A stretch of DNA of 64,000 bases from Rhodococcus sp. H36-A4. Lineage in GTDB: Bacteria > Actinomycetota > Actinomycetes > Mycobacteriales > Mycobacteriaceae. The stretch spans positions 186,001 to 250,000 of the forward strand of contig NZ_JAPVLQ010000004.1 in assembly GCF_027158005.1 (NCBI RefSeq). Reading direction: 5' to 3'. Both the position numbers and the translations under genes were made by a program. How positions within the stretch are numbered: position 1 is the stretch's first letter; every line of letters begins with the position of its first letter. Shown here piece by piece: positions 28,860 to 38,326 of this stretch. Under the pieces are notes generated by a model. That model was not told where the DNA came from and did no database searches. It saw only the letters and a list, made by a program, of their open reading frames with translations.

Positions 28860-30640
28860 GTCCTTCACTGCAAGCCCTCGCTGCCAAGCAGGCCGACGAC
28901 GTCGACAGTCGTTACCATCTGGCACCGGGCATACGTCGACAGATCAATAAAGTCTTTCCGACTCACTGGTCATTCCTTCTCGGCGAGATCGCGCTCTACA
29001 GCTTTGTGATTCTGTTGATCTCAGGCACATTCTTGACGCTGTTCTTCGACCCCTCGATGAGCGAGGTCGAGTACAACGGCATCTACGAACCGCTCCGCGG
29101 CGTCACGATGTCTCGGGCATACGAAACAGCATTGAATATCTCGTTCGAGGTCCGCGGCGGTCTGTTCATGCGACAGATCCACCACTGGGCAGCACTGATG
29201 TTTGCTGCTTCGATCATCGTTCACATGATGCGCATCTTCTTCACCGGTGCCTTCCGCAGGCCGCGTGAAGCCAACTGGGTCATCGGCTGCTTGCTTCTCA
29301 TCTTGGCGATGTTCGAGGGCTTCTTCGGCTACACGCTTCCTGACGACCTGCTGTCCGGCACCGGTCTTCGTGCCGCGTTCTCCGGTATTTCGATGAGTGT
29401 TCCTGTCATCGGAACCTGGTTGCACTGGTTGGTGTTCGACGGTGACTTCCCAGGGACGATCATCATTCCGCGCCTGTACGTCGCTCACGTTCTGTTGCTC
29501 CCCGCCATCATCTTGGCGTTGATCGCAGCACACCTCGCTCTCGTCTGGTACCAGAAGCACACGCAGTTCCCCGGACCCGGCCGCACCGAGACCAACGTCG
29601 TCGGCGTCCGCATCTTGCCGGTCTTCGCCGTCAAGTCCGGTGCATTCTTCGCCGTCACGTTCGGCATCCTTGCACTCATGGGTGGCCTCATCCAGGTGAA
29701 CCCGGTCTGGAATATCGGACCGTACAACCCATCTCAGGTCTCGGCCGGCTCCCAGCCCGACTTCTACATGATGTGGACCGACGGCTTGGCACGACTGTGG
29801 CCCGCTTGGGACATCTACATTGCGGGTCGCTACACGATCCCCGCAGTCTTCGCTGTCGCGCTGATCATGGGTCTCGTCTTCACTGTGATGATCATGTACC
29901 CGTGGATCGAGAAGCGTCTTACCGGCGACCGGGCACATCACAACCTGCTTCAACGTCCGCGCGACGTACCGGTCCGAACTGCGATCGGCGCGATGGTCCT
30001 GGCGTTCTACCTTGTCCTGACCATCTCATGCGTGAACGACATCATCGCTTACAAGTTCGACATCTCGCTCAACGCGATGACGTGGATCGGTCGAATCGGA
30101 ATGCTGATTCTGCCTCCGATCGCGTACTTCGTTGCGTACCGGTTCTGCATCGGACTGCAGCGCAGTGACCGCACTGTTCTCGATCACGGCATCGAGACGG
30201 GCATCATCAAGCGTCTACCGCACGGTCAGTACGTCGAGGTCCACCAGCCACTTGGGCCGGTCGACAGCCACGGACACCCGATCCCGCTCGAATATCAGGG
30301 TGCAGCAATTCCGAAGAAGATGAACAAGCTCGGTTCTGCTGGAAAGCCTGGATCAGGTTCGCTTTTCCGACCAGATCCGGTTGCCGAGAGCAAGGCTCTG
30401 GAAGAGGCTCTCCACCATGGCGAGGTCGAGCAGCTGAACATGTTGAAGAACTATCAGCTCCAGCTCAACGGTCACTCGAACGGCAACGGTCACTCGAACG
30501 GCAACGGAACCAACGGCAACGGAACGAACGGCAACGGAACCAACGGCAACGGAACCAACGGCCATTCGAACGGCCATGCCAACGGCAACGGCTCCGCGAA
30601 ACATGCTGTCGATCGTGAAGACAGTGAGAGCGAGACCTAG
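28856..30640 (+). CDS. qcrB: Cytochrome b subunit of the bcc complex
   Basis: 594-aa quinol-oxidising subunit with eight or more helices and the b-haem His pairs (in [12 protein letters not shown] and in IVHMMRIFF / [11 protein letters not shown]). The quinol-site region is [18 protein letters not shown]-like. It is the target of Q203-type inhibitors in mycobacteria. The last 42 residues before [15 protein letters not shown] are an Asn-Gly-rich repeat (nt 30467-30592) that is unlike other parts of the protein. A strong terminator follows at 30659-30693. Confidence 0.94.
   Translation: MSPSLQALAAKQADDVDSRYHLAPGIRRQINKVFPTHWSFLLGEIALYSFVILLISGTFLTLFFDPSMSEVEYNGIYEPLRGVTMSRAYETALNISFEVRGGLFMRQIHHWAALMFAASIIVHMMRIFFTGAFRRPREANWVIGCLLLILAMFEGFFGYTLPDDLLSGTGLRAAFSGISMSVPVIGTWLHWLVFDGDFPGTIIIPRLYVAHVLLLPAIILALIAAHLALVWYQKHTQFPGPGRTETNVVGVRILPVFAVKSGAFFAVTFGILALMGGLIQVNPVWNIGPYNPSQVSAGSQPDFYMMWTDGLARLWPAWDIYIAGRYTIPAVFAVALIMGLVFTVMIMYPWIEKRLTGDRAHHNLLQRPRDVPVRTAIGAMVLAFYLVLTISCVNDIIAYKFDISLNAMTWIGRIGMLILPPIAYFVAYRFCIGLQRSDRTVLDHGIETGIIKRLPHGQYVEVHQPLGPVDSHGHPIPLEYQGAAIPKKMNKLGSAGKPGSGSLFRPDPVAESKALEEALHHGEVEQLNMLKNYQLQLNGHSNGNGHSNGNGTNGNGTNGNGTNGNGTNGHSNGHANGNGSAKHAVDREDSESET
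30467..30592 (+). repeat. Asn-Gly tandem repeat encoding the QcrB tail
   Basis: A 126-bp tract built from NGHSNGNG and NGTNGNG units encoded by near-identical AACGGCAACGGAACC-type codons. It codes a flexible hydrophilic tail on QcrB. Slippage-prone and probably variable between strains. Confidence 0.85.
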
Positions 30641-30658
30641 AAGTTCTCGACGAACATG

Positions 30659-30693
30659 AAAAGGGCGGCACCCATCGGGTGCCGCCCTTTTTT
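30659..30693 (+). terminator. Intrinsic terminator of qcrCAB
   Basis: AAAAGGGCGGCACCC, a 3-nt loop ATC, then the complementary GGGTGCCGCCC followed by six T. A classical strong Rho-independent terminator. Confidence 0.95.
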
Positions 30694-31080
30694 GCGTCAC
30701 AGGCCCGTATCGAATGCGGTCTCCAGTCCCCAAGTCCCAGGGGGGCTTTGATCAGAAGAGCGCCCCTCCCCTCCCCCACCGGGCACAGGTTCGAGGTCCC
30801 GCAGTGTCTTGAAAAGCTCGTACCGGCCCTGTCGTCGGCTTACGCCCCGCCGTTCTGGTGCGACATCACCAATCGGCAATCAGTCACCCGTGCCTCCTGT
30901 TCGGTTTCACGCGCAGCCCGATTGTCACGCGCCCAGGTAGGTGCCCGCAGTCTCGCAAAACTGTAGGTATTCGAGATGGCGAGACTGGTCAGGGTTGGAT
31001 ACTTGGCGGCCCGAAATAAGCTGGGCCCGAACTGTGTTCCGCGAACGTGCGAGCGTCGACCGCGGTCCAGACGGTCCTTT
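30694..31080. other. Intergenic region after qcrB
   Basis: 387 bp without a credible gene. A weak second G/C hairpin around 30745-30770 is visible. Short open frames here lack ribosome sites and family features. Confidence 0.5.
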
Positions 31081-31476
31081 TCACTCGGCGGGTTCTGGCT
31101 TTCCAGCGACTTCCTGACGGCGGTCGTGCGCCTTCTTGATCGCTGCGTAGCGAGCGAGCCCGATGGTCATCACCAGACCGGTGAGGACTATGACGATGAC
31201 AGCGGAGAAGACCTTCGTGGTGGGGTTGAAGTCTCTCCACCACGCGAGGGCGACTGCGGCGCCAGTGGTGAGCGCGGCGCCAAGCGGTAGCAGTGCGGCA
31301 AGCCACTTCACGGTTATCCCAGCATGCGGGTCGCCTGCAGCGGCCAGTGCCCCGCGACTGAATGCGAGTGCGCAGAGGTATGCGAAAACACCTGACATTG
31401 CGTAAAGCGGGAGGACGAGCTCGCCCGGGTCGAAGGCAGTCCTTCCGGAAAACATCAGGAATACTGCGCTCACCAC
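31081..31476 (-). CDS. Small integral membrane protein, unknown function
   Basis: 131-aa protein from tandem GTG codons at 31476/31473 (TAGGA upstream), with four hydrophobic helices: VVSAVFLMFSG region, VLPLYAMSGVFAYLCALAF, WLAALLPLGAALTTGAAVALAW and VFSAVIVIVLTGLVMTIGLARYAAI, and a charged C-terminus. An open frame upstream to 31569 has no coding character. It lies 141 bp downstream of the PadR/HAAS-like pair on the same strand and may be co-transcribed. No homologue recognised. Confidence 0.55.
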   Translation of the reverse strand: MVSAVFLMFSGRTAFDPGELVLPLYAMSGVFAYLCALAFSRGALAAAGDPHAGITVKWLAALLPLGAALTTGAAVALAWWRDFNPTTKVFSAVIVIVLTGLVMTIGLARYAAIKKAHDRRQEVAGKPEPAE

Positions 31477-31617
31477 GAATCCTAGGCTACGGCGATTCCA
31501 ACAAGTGCTGCTGGGATGACCAGGTGCAGTCGTAGCGCCTGACCGGATACTCCACGATCGTGTGCCCACTGTCTGAACATCTCGGGTCGGTCGTTGCCAA
31601 GTACTGCGGTCGGACTG

Positions 31618-31797
31618 TTAACCGTCGGCGTCCGCTGCGCTGAGTTCGTCTTTCAGCTCGGTCAGCATCTCCTGGCGGTCGGTTCTACGGACCCCCATTC
31701 GGCGCCACCGTCGGTTTGCCTCGGTGAGGATGTCGCCGAAGAAGGTACTGTCCTCGGTCTGGCCGGACTGGTCGTGGTCTGTCAACGCGTTGCTCAT
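31618..31797 (-). CDS. Small PadR-coupled protein (HAAS-like)
   Basis: 59-aa protein whose ATG overlaps the padR stop as ATGA, with AAGGAAACGGC as ribosome site. The segment ILTEANRRWRRMGVRRTDRQEMLTELKDELSAADADG resembles the helical start of HAAS/DUF1700 domains, which are normally PadR-linked and continue into a membrane part; here the frame ends early, so it may be truncated. Coupling to padR implies a shared role. Function not assignable. Confidence 0.5.
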   Translation of the reverse strand: MSNALTDHDQSGQTEDSTFFGDILTEANRRWRRMGVRRTDRQEMLTELKDELSAADADG

Positions 31798-32156
31798 GCC
31801 GTTTCCTTCTGGTCGCTGTGGGTCGAATCTTTGGATTGCAAAATCGCGGTGACGCTCGTGGATACGGTGAGCCATTCCGCTGTCCCGCGTTCGAGCGTGT
31901 CGATGCCGCCTTCGGTCAGTGAGTAGTACTTACGCGGTGGCCCGGCCGGTGATGGCCTCTTCTCCGAGACCACGAGCCCGGCCTTTTCCAGCCGCGTCAA
32001 GAGCGGGTACACGGACCCTCCGGACACCAACAGGTCCTGTTCTGCCAACCGTTCAGTGAGCTCGTATCCATACACCGGCCGCAGCCGCAATAGCGACAGA
32101 AGGCACAAGTCCAAAACCCCGCGAAGAACGAGGCTTCGCCTCTCGGTAGCTATCAT
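31794..32156 (-). CDS. PadR-family transcriptional regulator
   Basis: 120-aa winged-helix repressor beginning MIATERRSLVLRGVLDLCLLSLL. Core features are YGYELTERLAEQDLLVSGGSVYPLLTRLEKAGLV and GPPRKYYSLTEGG, typical of PadR-s1 proteins that recognise hydrophobic ligands or act as stress switches. ATG 32156 falls 7 nt downstream of the -10 element, so the message is probably leaderless. A perfect palindrome overlapping its promoter suggests autoregulation. The ligand is unknown. Confidence 0.85.
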   Translation of the reverse strand: MIATERRSLVLRGVLDLCLLSLLRLRPVYGYELTERLAEQDLLVSGGSVYPLLTRLEKAGLVVSEKRPSPAGPPRKYYSLTEGGIDTLERGTAEWLTVSTSVTAILQSKDSTHSDQKETA

Positions 32157-32159
32157 GCT

Positions 32160-32187
32160 GAACATGCTAGCTGCCGCTAGCATGTTC
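32160..32187 (-). promoter_or_regulatory. padR promoter with palindromic operator
   Basis: GAACATGCTAGC and its exact complement GCTAGCATGTTC form a 12-bp inverted repeat with a 4-bp centre. On the minus strand -35 TTGCAG (32192-32187) is 17 bp from -10 TAGCAT (32169-32164), so the palindrome covers both elements and the start falls at or near ATG 32156. It carries ACATG/CATGT half-sites of the PadR type. PadR binding is inferred. Confidence 0.72.
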
Positions 32188-32192
32188 TGCAA

Positions 32193-32974
32193 GGTACTAA
32201 TGGTAAGCCCCCCACGATGCGAGCCGCCGGGCAACGGCTGGCGGTATTGGACTACGAGGTCGTCAATTGAGGCACGGCCTGGGTCGCTGCCAGCGAAGGG
32301 CCCGTTGGGGCACTGCTGCACGAACGGAAGGCGTCAGCCAAACAGCACCTGGAAGCGTCGCCACCGGCACCGCTACCCGATGCTCGTACTCGCGCTACCC
32401 GCTTGCCAGAACCCTGCTATCCGAAAGGCATTGCCAACAATGAAAGTTCTTCGCCAACTTGCGGCTGGGCGCGCAGCCCGCTGGGTTGATCCCTCTAATT
32501 CGATCTGGCGGATCCGGTGATCACGGGGGCCGGTATCGCTCGCCCGTTCTACGACTCCGGGGTGGCACATCAGTTCAACGGTGACTACCTCGTATTCGAG
32601 ACGGTCTTCGAGCACCGCTTCGCCCCAGGTTTTCCCGGTTCACCTGGGGTGGGCTCGGAGAGGTCGAGTTCGATCCGAGCGAGCACCACGGTGACTACAC
32701 GACGGGAAGCGTCCGGTGGGTATTCACAGTGGGTCTGAGCGAGGTGCATCGACAGATACGCCACTGGGATCACATCGGCTCGATTCGAGCGGCCCTCGAT
32801 CGCTCGACACCGGGAGGGCCAACAGTAGAGGTCATCGAACCGTCCCAAAAACTCTGCTGTTCGGCGGTTCTGGCGAGCAAGCGTAGGGCGAACGACGCGG
32901 CGCTTACGAGCCGCCCAGGTGGCTCCCTCCGCTCCCAGCGCCGGATCGAGATTGGTTCGGGCAGGCAGACAAAG
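32193..32974. other. Long region without an intact gene; possible decayed coding sequence
   Basis: About 780 bp. On the plus strand a frame from about 32517 reads AGIARPFYDSGVAHQFNGDYLVFETVFEHRF and then, after a shift near 32655, another frame reads VEFDPSEHHGDYTTGSVRWVFTV. The two look like pieces of one frameshifted or decayed protein, but I recognise no family and no start is convincing. It occupies the place where mycobacteria have Rv2197c/mmpS3. Confidence 0.35.
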
Positions 32975-33014
32975 CAAGGCGCTGATCGTCCCTGTAGGGA
33001 CGATCAGCGCCTTG
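32975..33014. terminator. Terminator of the ctaC-ctaF operon
   Basis: A 19-bp perfect stem (arms 32975-32993 and 32996-33014) with a GT centre, 31 bp beyond the ctaF stop. On the minus strand it is followed by CTTTGTC. Confidence 0.8.
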
Positions 33015-33044
33015 GCTCGAGTCTAGAGACCGACTACGTGCAGG

Positions 33045-33461
33045 TCAGTGCTTCTCTGGTCCGATGTGGTACTCGAATACCAGTCCGGCCGCTGCGGCGA
33101 TAACCAGTGCGATTCCCAACGCCATGAGCCACGGCATGAAGAACGCAAAGCCGACTGCCGTGACCGCTGCAGCGCCTGCAAGGCTGATCGGCCAGAAGCT
33201 ACCGGGGCTGAAGAAGCCCAAGTCGCCGGCGCCGTCGCTGATCTCCGCATCGTCGAAGTCTTCTGGACGCGTGTCCAAGCGTCGAGCGACGAATCGGAAG
33301 TATGTCCCGATAATAAGGGTCAAGCCGAACGACAGGACAATTGCGGTCACGCCTGCCCACTCGACGCCGGTGCGGGAGAACCCGGTGAATACGGCGTACA
33401 CAATCCCAACGAGAAGGAAGAAGACAGTCAGGATCTCAAAGATCTTGGCTTCGATTTTCAT
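33045..33461 (-). CDS. ctaF: Cytochrome c oxidase subunit IV (CtaF)
   Basis: Small actinobacterial aa3 oxidase subunit of 138 aa with four helices: [56 protein letters not shown] and [18 protein letters not shown]. The loop [15 protein letters not shown](D) is typical. It follows ctaC by 18 bp and stabilises the complex. Confidence 0.92.
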   Translation of the reverse strand: MKIEAKIFEILTVFFLLVGIVYAVFTGFSRTGVEWAGVTAIVLSFGLTLIIGTYFRFVARRLDTRPEDFDDAEISDGAGDLGFFSPGSFWPISLAGAAAVTAVGFAFFMPWLMALGIALVIAAAAGLVFEYHIGPEKH

Positions 33462-33479
33462 ATCAGCATTCTTCCTTTG

Positions 33480-34553
33480 TCAGTTGCCGTCAGCAACGGA
33501 TTCAGACTTCTGCGTGCGGTCTGTAGTGAACGGGATGGTGCTGGTCGAAACCGGTGACTGACCGATTGCTTCCAACGCCTGCGCGTTCGTCAAAGCCTCG
33601 CCGCCTTCGCTCTTCGGCTTACGCGATTCGATGTACTGCTGGAAGTCGTCCGGGGATACCGCACGAACTTCGAAGTTCATCATGGCGTGATAGGTGCCGC
33701 ACATTTCGGTGCATCGACCGACGAAGGAGCCTTCTCGTTCGATCTCCGAGATCTGGAAGACGTTATCGGAGTGGTTTTCCTCCGGGTTCGGCATCACGTC
33801 GCGCTTGAACAAGAACTCGGGGACCCAGAAGCCGTGAATTACATCGGACGAGGCCAGTACGAATTCGATGCGCTTGCCGGTCGGAAGCACGAGCACAGGA
33901 ATCTCGTCGCTGGTGCCGACTGTCTCGATCTTGTTGTAGCGCAGGTACGACAGATCCTGCGGGCTCACACCGTGGATAGCTCCCGGTGCGATCTCGCCGT
34001 CCTCGCTGCCTTGGGCTTCACCCTCGGGTGGGGTGGCTGCAGCTTCTGCTGCTGCCTGAGCCTCGAGGTCGGTGCCCTCGTACTTGACGACGCCGTCCTT
34101 GAGGTCGACGGTCTGGTAACCGAACTTCCAGTTCCACTGGAACGCGGTCACGTCGACGGTGACGTCGGGATCCGACTGCTTGTCACCAACGTAGTTCTGC
34201 ACGACCACAGTGAAGTAGAAGAGCACGGCGATGATGACGAACGGCACGGCTGTGTAGAACAGCTCCAATGGCACGTTGTACGCCGTCTGCCGAGGGAACT
34301 CTGGAGAGTCCTTCTTCTTACGGTGGAAGATGACCACCCAAAAGATCAATGCCCAGACGATGATGCCCATCACAAGCGCCGCCACCACGGACCAAGTCCA
34401 CAATTCACGAATACGTGTGCTCTGTGGAGTGATGCCCGACGGAAAACCGAAGCGCAAAACTTCACTGTCGATGGAACAACCCGACAACAGCACAGCGGCT
34501 AAGCCGAGAACTGTTGTCAGCCCGGCTCGCCGAAGGATCCGACTCTGCGCCAC
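33480..34553 (-). CDS. ctaC: Cytochrome c oxidase subunit II
   Basis: Lipoprotein subunit with the CuA centre receiving electrons from QcrC. GTG 34553 with AGGAAGG 7 nt upstream gives 357 aa: signal LTTVLGLAAVLLSGC (lipobox), two membrane helices, then the cupredoxin domain ending GRCTEMCGTYHAMMNF (CuA Cys, Cys, His, Met). An Ala/Glu/Gly-rich insert (GTDLEAQAAAEAAATPPEGEAQG) interrupts the periplasmic domain, as is common in actinobacteria. Followed by ctaF in one operon. Confidence 0.93.
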   Translation of the reverse strand: MAQSRILRRAGLTTVLGLAAVLLSGCSIDSEVLRFGFPSGITPQSTRIRELWTWSVVAALVMGIIVWALIFWVVIFHRKKKDSPEFPRQTAYNVPLELFYTAVPFVIIAVLFYFTVVVQNYVGDKQSDPDVTVDVTAFQWNWKFGYQTVDLKDGVVKYEGTDLEAQAAAEAAATPPEGEAQGSEDGEIAPGAIHGVSPQDLSYLRYNKIETVGTSDEIPVLVLPTGKRIEFVLASSDVIHGFWVPEFLFKRDVMPNPEENHSDNVFQISEIEREGSFVGRCTEMCGTYHAMMNFEVRAVSPDDFQQYIESRKPKSEGGEALTNAQALEAIGQSPVSTSTIPFTTDRTQKSESVADGN

Positions 34554-34786
34554 GTTCACGCCTTCCTGATCGCCCACCACTGAAGAATAAGGGCCTCCAC
34601 ATGGAGATGCCCTAGTACTACGCAGCGTAGACCAAAGCTGCCACAGGACCACTGTTGGGTCACTACCTTCGAGCGCGTCGCGTCTGCGGCATACTCGGAC
34701 CCGGGCGCTCGCCTTACGACTACCAACCCGCGTCGGGCGAGTGTCGGTTGAACCGATCCCTAATTGGAAAAGAGGTAGTGGACTCT

Positions 34787-36712
34787 GTGTGTGGACTACT
34801 AGGCCTGCTCACGTCGGCCGGCACGGACGACGCAGGAGTCGACCTCGTCGGTTCCGCCATGCATTGCATGCGTCACCGCGGGCCAGACGAACCTGGCACT
34901 TGGCACGACGAAGACGTAATTTTCGGATTCAACCGATTGTCGATCATCGATATCGAGCATTCGCACCAGCCACTTCGCTGGGGGCCCGCCGAAAATCCGA
35001 CGCGCTACGCCATGACGTTCAACGGGGAGATCTACAACTACCTTGAACTACGTGAGGAGTTGACGCGCGAGCACGACGCTGTCTTCTTCACCGAGGGCGA
35101 CGGCGAGTCGATCGTTGCGGCATTCCACTACTGGGGTCCCGACGCTCTGCGCCGATTGCGAGGCATGTTCGCCTTCGCAATCTGGGATACCGAGACTCGC
35201 GAGCTGTTCCTGGCCAGAGATCCGTTCGGTATCAAGCCACTGTTCATCGCAACCGGGCCCGGCGGTACTGCATTCGGGAGCGAGAAGAAGAGCCTGCTCG
35301 AACTGACCGATCTCATCGGTATCGGTACCGAACTCGACCCTCGTGCGATCCAGCACTACACCGTTCTGCAGTACGTTCCGGAGCCCGAGTCGTTGCACCG
35401 AGAGATCCGGCGACTCGAATCGGGTTGTTCGGCGACCCTCTCCCCCGGCACACAACCGAAGATCACTCGTTACTTCACTCCGAAGTTCCCGGTGAAGCCG
35501 TTCGTAGCCGGAACGGAGGCGGCGAGGTATCAGGAGATCACCGACGCGCTCGAGGACTCCGTCGCCAAGCACATGCGCGCAGATGTCACAGTCGGCGCTT
35601 TCCTGTCCGGCGGAATCGACTCGACAGCGATCGCAGCGCTGGCAATACGCCACAATCCGAATCTGATCACCTTTACGACCGGATTCGAGCGCGATGGCTA
35701 TTCCGAGGTAGATGTCGCCGCCGAGTCCGCTGCGGCGATCGGTGCCAAACACGTCGTGAAGGTCGTCGGACCGGAGGAGTTTGCATCCTCGATCCCCGAG
35801 ATCGTCTGGTATCTCGACGATCCGGTGGCCGATCCCGCACTGGTGCCGCTCTACTTCGTGGCCAAGGAAGCCCGAAAGCATGTGAAGGTCGTGCTCTCCG
35901 GTGAGGGCGCGGACGAATTGTTCGGCGGCTACACCATCTATCGAGAACCACTGTCCCTGAAGCCTTTCGAGTATCTTCCACGCGGATTGCGTCGTGCCGC
36001 AGGTGCCCTCAGCGACAAGATCCCCGACGGTACGCGCGGCAAGAGTTTGCTTCATCGCGGATCCATGACGCTCGAGGATCGTTATTACGGGAATGCCCGA
36101 AGCTTCGGCGATGCTCAGCTCCGTGCAGTTCTTCGGGATTTCCGTCCGGAGTGGACCCACACCGATGTGACGGCGCCGATCTACGCGCAGAGTCGAGGAT
36201 GGGATCCGGTTGCGCGTATGCAGCATTTGGATCTGTTCACGTGGCTACGTGGCGACATCCTGGTCAAGGCCGACAAGATCACGATGGCCAACTCGCTCGA
36301 ACTGCGGGTCCCGTTCCTGGACTCCGAGGTTTTTGCCGTCGCCGAGAGGTTGCCGCTCGATCAGAAGATCACCAAGGACACGACGAAGTACGCACTGCGC
36401 AAGTCGTTGCAGGGCATTGTCCCGGGGCATGTTCTCAATCGCGCCAAGCTGGGGTTCCCTGTTCCGCTCCGACATTGGCTTCGGGGTCCCGAATTGTTCG
36501 ACTGGGCGCACCAACAAATCGCCGAGTCCGAGACGGATCACATCCTGAACAAGGCTGCGATCACCGCGATGCTGAACGAGCATCGCGACGGCAGGTCCGA
36601 TCACAGCCGTCGACTGTGGACCGTTCTCATCTTCATGATCTGGCACGGGATTTTCGTGGAGAAGCGCATCGTTCCGAAGATCAGCGAGCCGACCTACCCG
36701 GTCGAAATCTGA
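34787..36712 (+). CDS. asnB: Asparagine synthetase (glutamine-hydrolysing)
   Basis: Class II glutamine amidotransferase fused to a synthetase domain. GTG 34787 makes Cys2 the catalytic N-terminal nucleophile after Met removal (MCGLLGLL), confirming the start; AGAGG precedes it. RHRGPDEPGTW, FNGEIYNYLELR and the ATP-pyrophosphatase SGGIDSTAIAAL motif are present, followed by SGEGADELFGGY. 641 aa, matching the M. tuberculosis AsnB size class. Divergent from ctaC and terminated by a long hairpin. Confidence 0.94.
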   Translation: MCGLLGLLTSAGTDDAGVDLVGSAMHCMRHRGPDEPGTWHDEDVIFGFNRLSIIDIEHSHQPLRWGPAENPTRYAMTFNGEIYNYLELREELTREHDAVFFTEGDGESIVAAFHYWGPDALRRLRGMFAFAIWDTETRELFLARDPFGIKPLFIATGPGGTAFGSEKKSLLELTDLIGIGTELDPRAIQHYTVLQYVPEPESLHREIRRLESGCSATLSPGTQPKITRYFTPKFPVKPFVAGTEAARYQEITDALEDSVAKHMRADVTVGAFLSGGIDSTAIAALAIRHNPNLITFTTGFERDGYSEVDVAAESAAAIGAKHVVKVVGPEEFASSIPEIVWYLDDPVADPALVPLYFVAKEARKHVKVVLSGEGADELFGGYTIYREPLSLKPFEYLPRGLRRAAGALSDKIPDGTRGKSLLHRGSMTLEDRYYGNARSFGDAQLRAVLRDFRPEWTHTDVTAPIYAQSRGWDPVARMQHLDLFTWLRGDILVKADKITMANSLELRVPFLDSEVFAVAERLPLDQKITKDTTKYALRKSLQGIVPGHVLNRAKLGFPVPLRHWLRGPELFDWAHQQIAESETDHILNKAAITAMLNEHRDGRSDHSRRLWTVLIFMIWHGIFVEKRIVPKISEPTYPVEI

Positions 36713-36742
36713 TCTCTCGGGACACAGGTTCCGCTGGATTAC

Positions 36743-36790
36743 AGAAAGGGACCGTCACAACCGTGCAGACGGTTGTGACGGTCCCTTTCT
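36743..36790. terminator. Bidirectional terminator between asnB and adoK
   Basis: A perfect 22-bp stem (arms 36743-36764 and 36769-36790, loop GCAG) with A-rich left and T-rich right ends (AGAAAGGG and CCCTTTCT), so it can terminate transcription from both sides. Confidence 0.95.
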
Positions 36791-36807
36791 TTGCGATCAA
36801 CGCCAGG

Positions 36808-37898
<1,091 letters not shown>

Positions 37899-37909
37899 GG
37901 TGGTTCAGA

Positions 37910-38260
37910 TCAGTTGAACGAATCGCCGCAGGCACATGAGCCCGTTGCGTTCGGATTGTCGATCGTGAAGCCCTGCTTCTCGATGGTGTCCACGAAGTCG
38001 ATGGATGCACCCTCGACGTACGGAGCACTCATCCGGTCGACAGCCAGCGTGACTCCGTTGAAGTCCACTGCGAGGTCGCCGTCGAGGCTGCGATCGTCGA
38101 AGAAGAGCTGATAGCGCAGGCCCGCACAGCCACCAGGCTGCACAGCGACGCGAAGCGCGAGGTCGTCGCGTCCTTCTTGGTCCAGCAACGCCTTGGCCTT
38201 CAATGATGCAGCTTCAGTCATCGTGACCTTGTGCGTGATGGTTTCGTTCGAGACGGTCAT
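37910..38260 (-). CDS. A-type iron-sulfur cluster carrier (HesB/IscA/ErpA family)
   Basis: 116-aa scaffold or carrier for Fe-S clusters with the three conserved Cys: GGCAGLRYQLFF and the C-terminal GSCACGDSF. It resembles Rv2204c/ErpA. Its products could supply the Rieske protein and LipA nearby. The glycerate kinase gene lies 66 bp upstream on the same strand, and a hairpin follows its stop. Confidence 0.93.
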   Translation of the reverse strand: MTVSNETITHKVTMTEAASLKAKALLDQEGRDDLALRVAVQPGGCAGLRYQLFFDDRSLDGDLAVDFNGVTLAVDRMSAPYVEGASIDFVDTIEKQGFTIDNPNATGSCACGDSFN

Positions 38261-38326
38261 GGGCTCTCCCTATCAGTCGTACTCAACCCGTGAACGACTC
38301 AACCGTACTCCGCGTACAGGTATTCC

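Noticed and set aside
29021-29953. 310-aa open frame antisense to qcrB
   Set aside because: It is a shadow of the strongly conserved cytochrome b gene in GC-rich DNA and its product is a charged, low-complexity protein with no start context.
30785-30805. T-loop-like GGTTCGAGGTCCC suggesting a tRNA
   Set aside because: No matching acceptor stem, D-loop or anticodon arm around it.
32056-32520. 154-aa plus-strand open frame opposite padR
   Set aside because: It starts inside padR on the other strand and its product is Arg-rich without a domain; only its downstream part overlaps the possible decayed gene.
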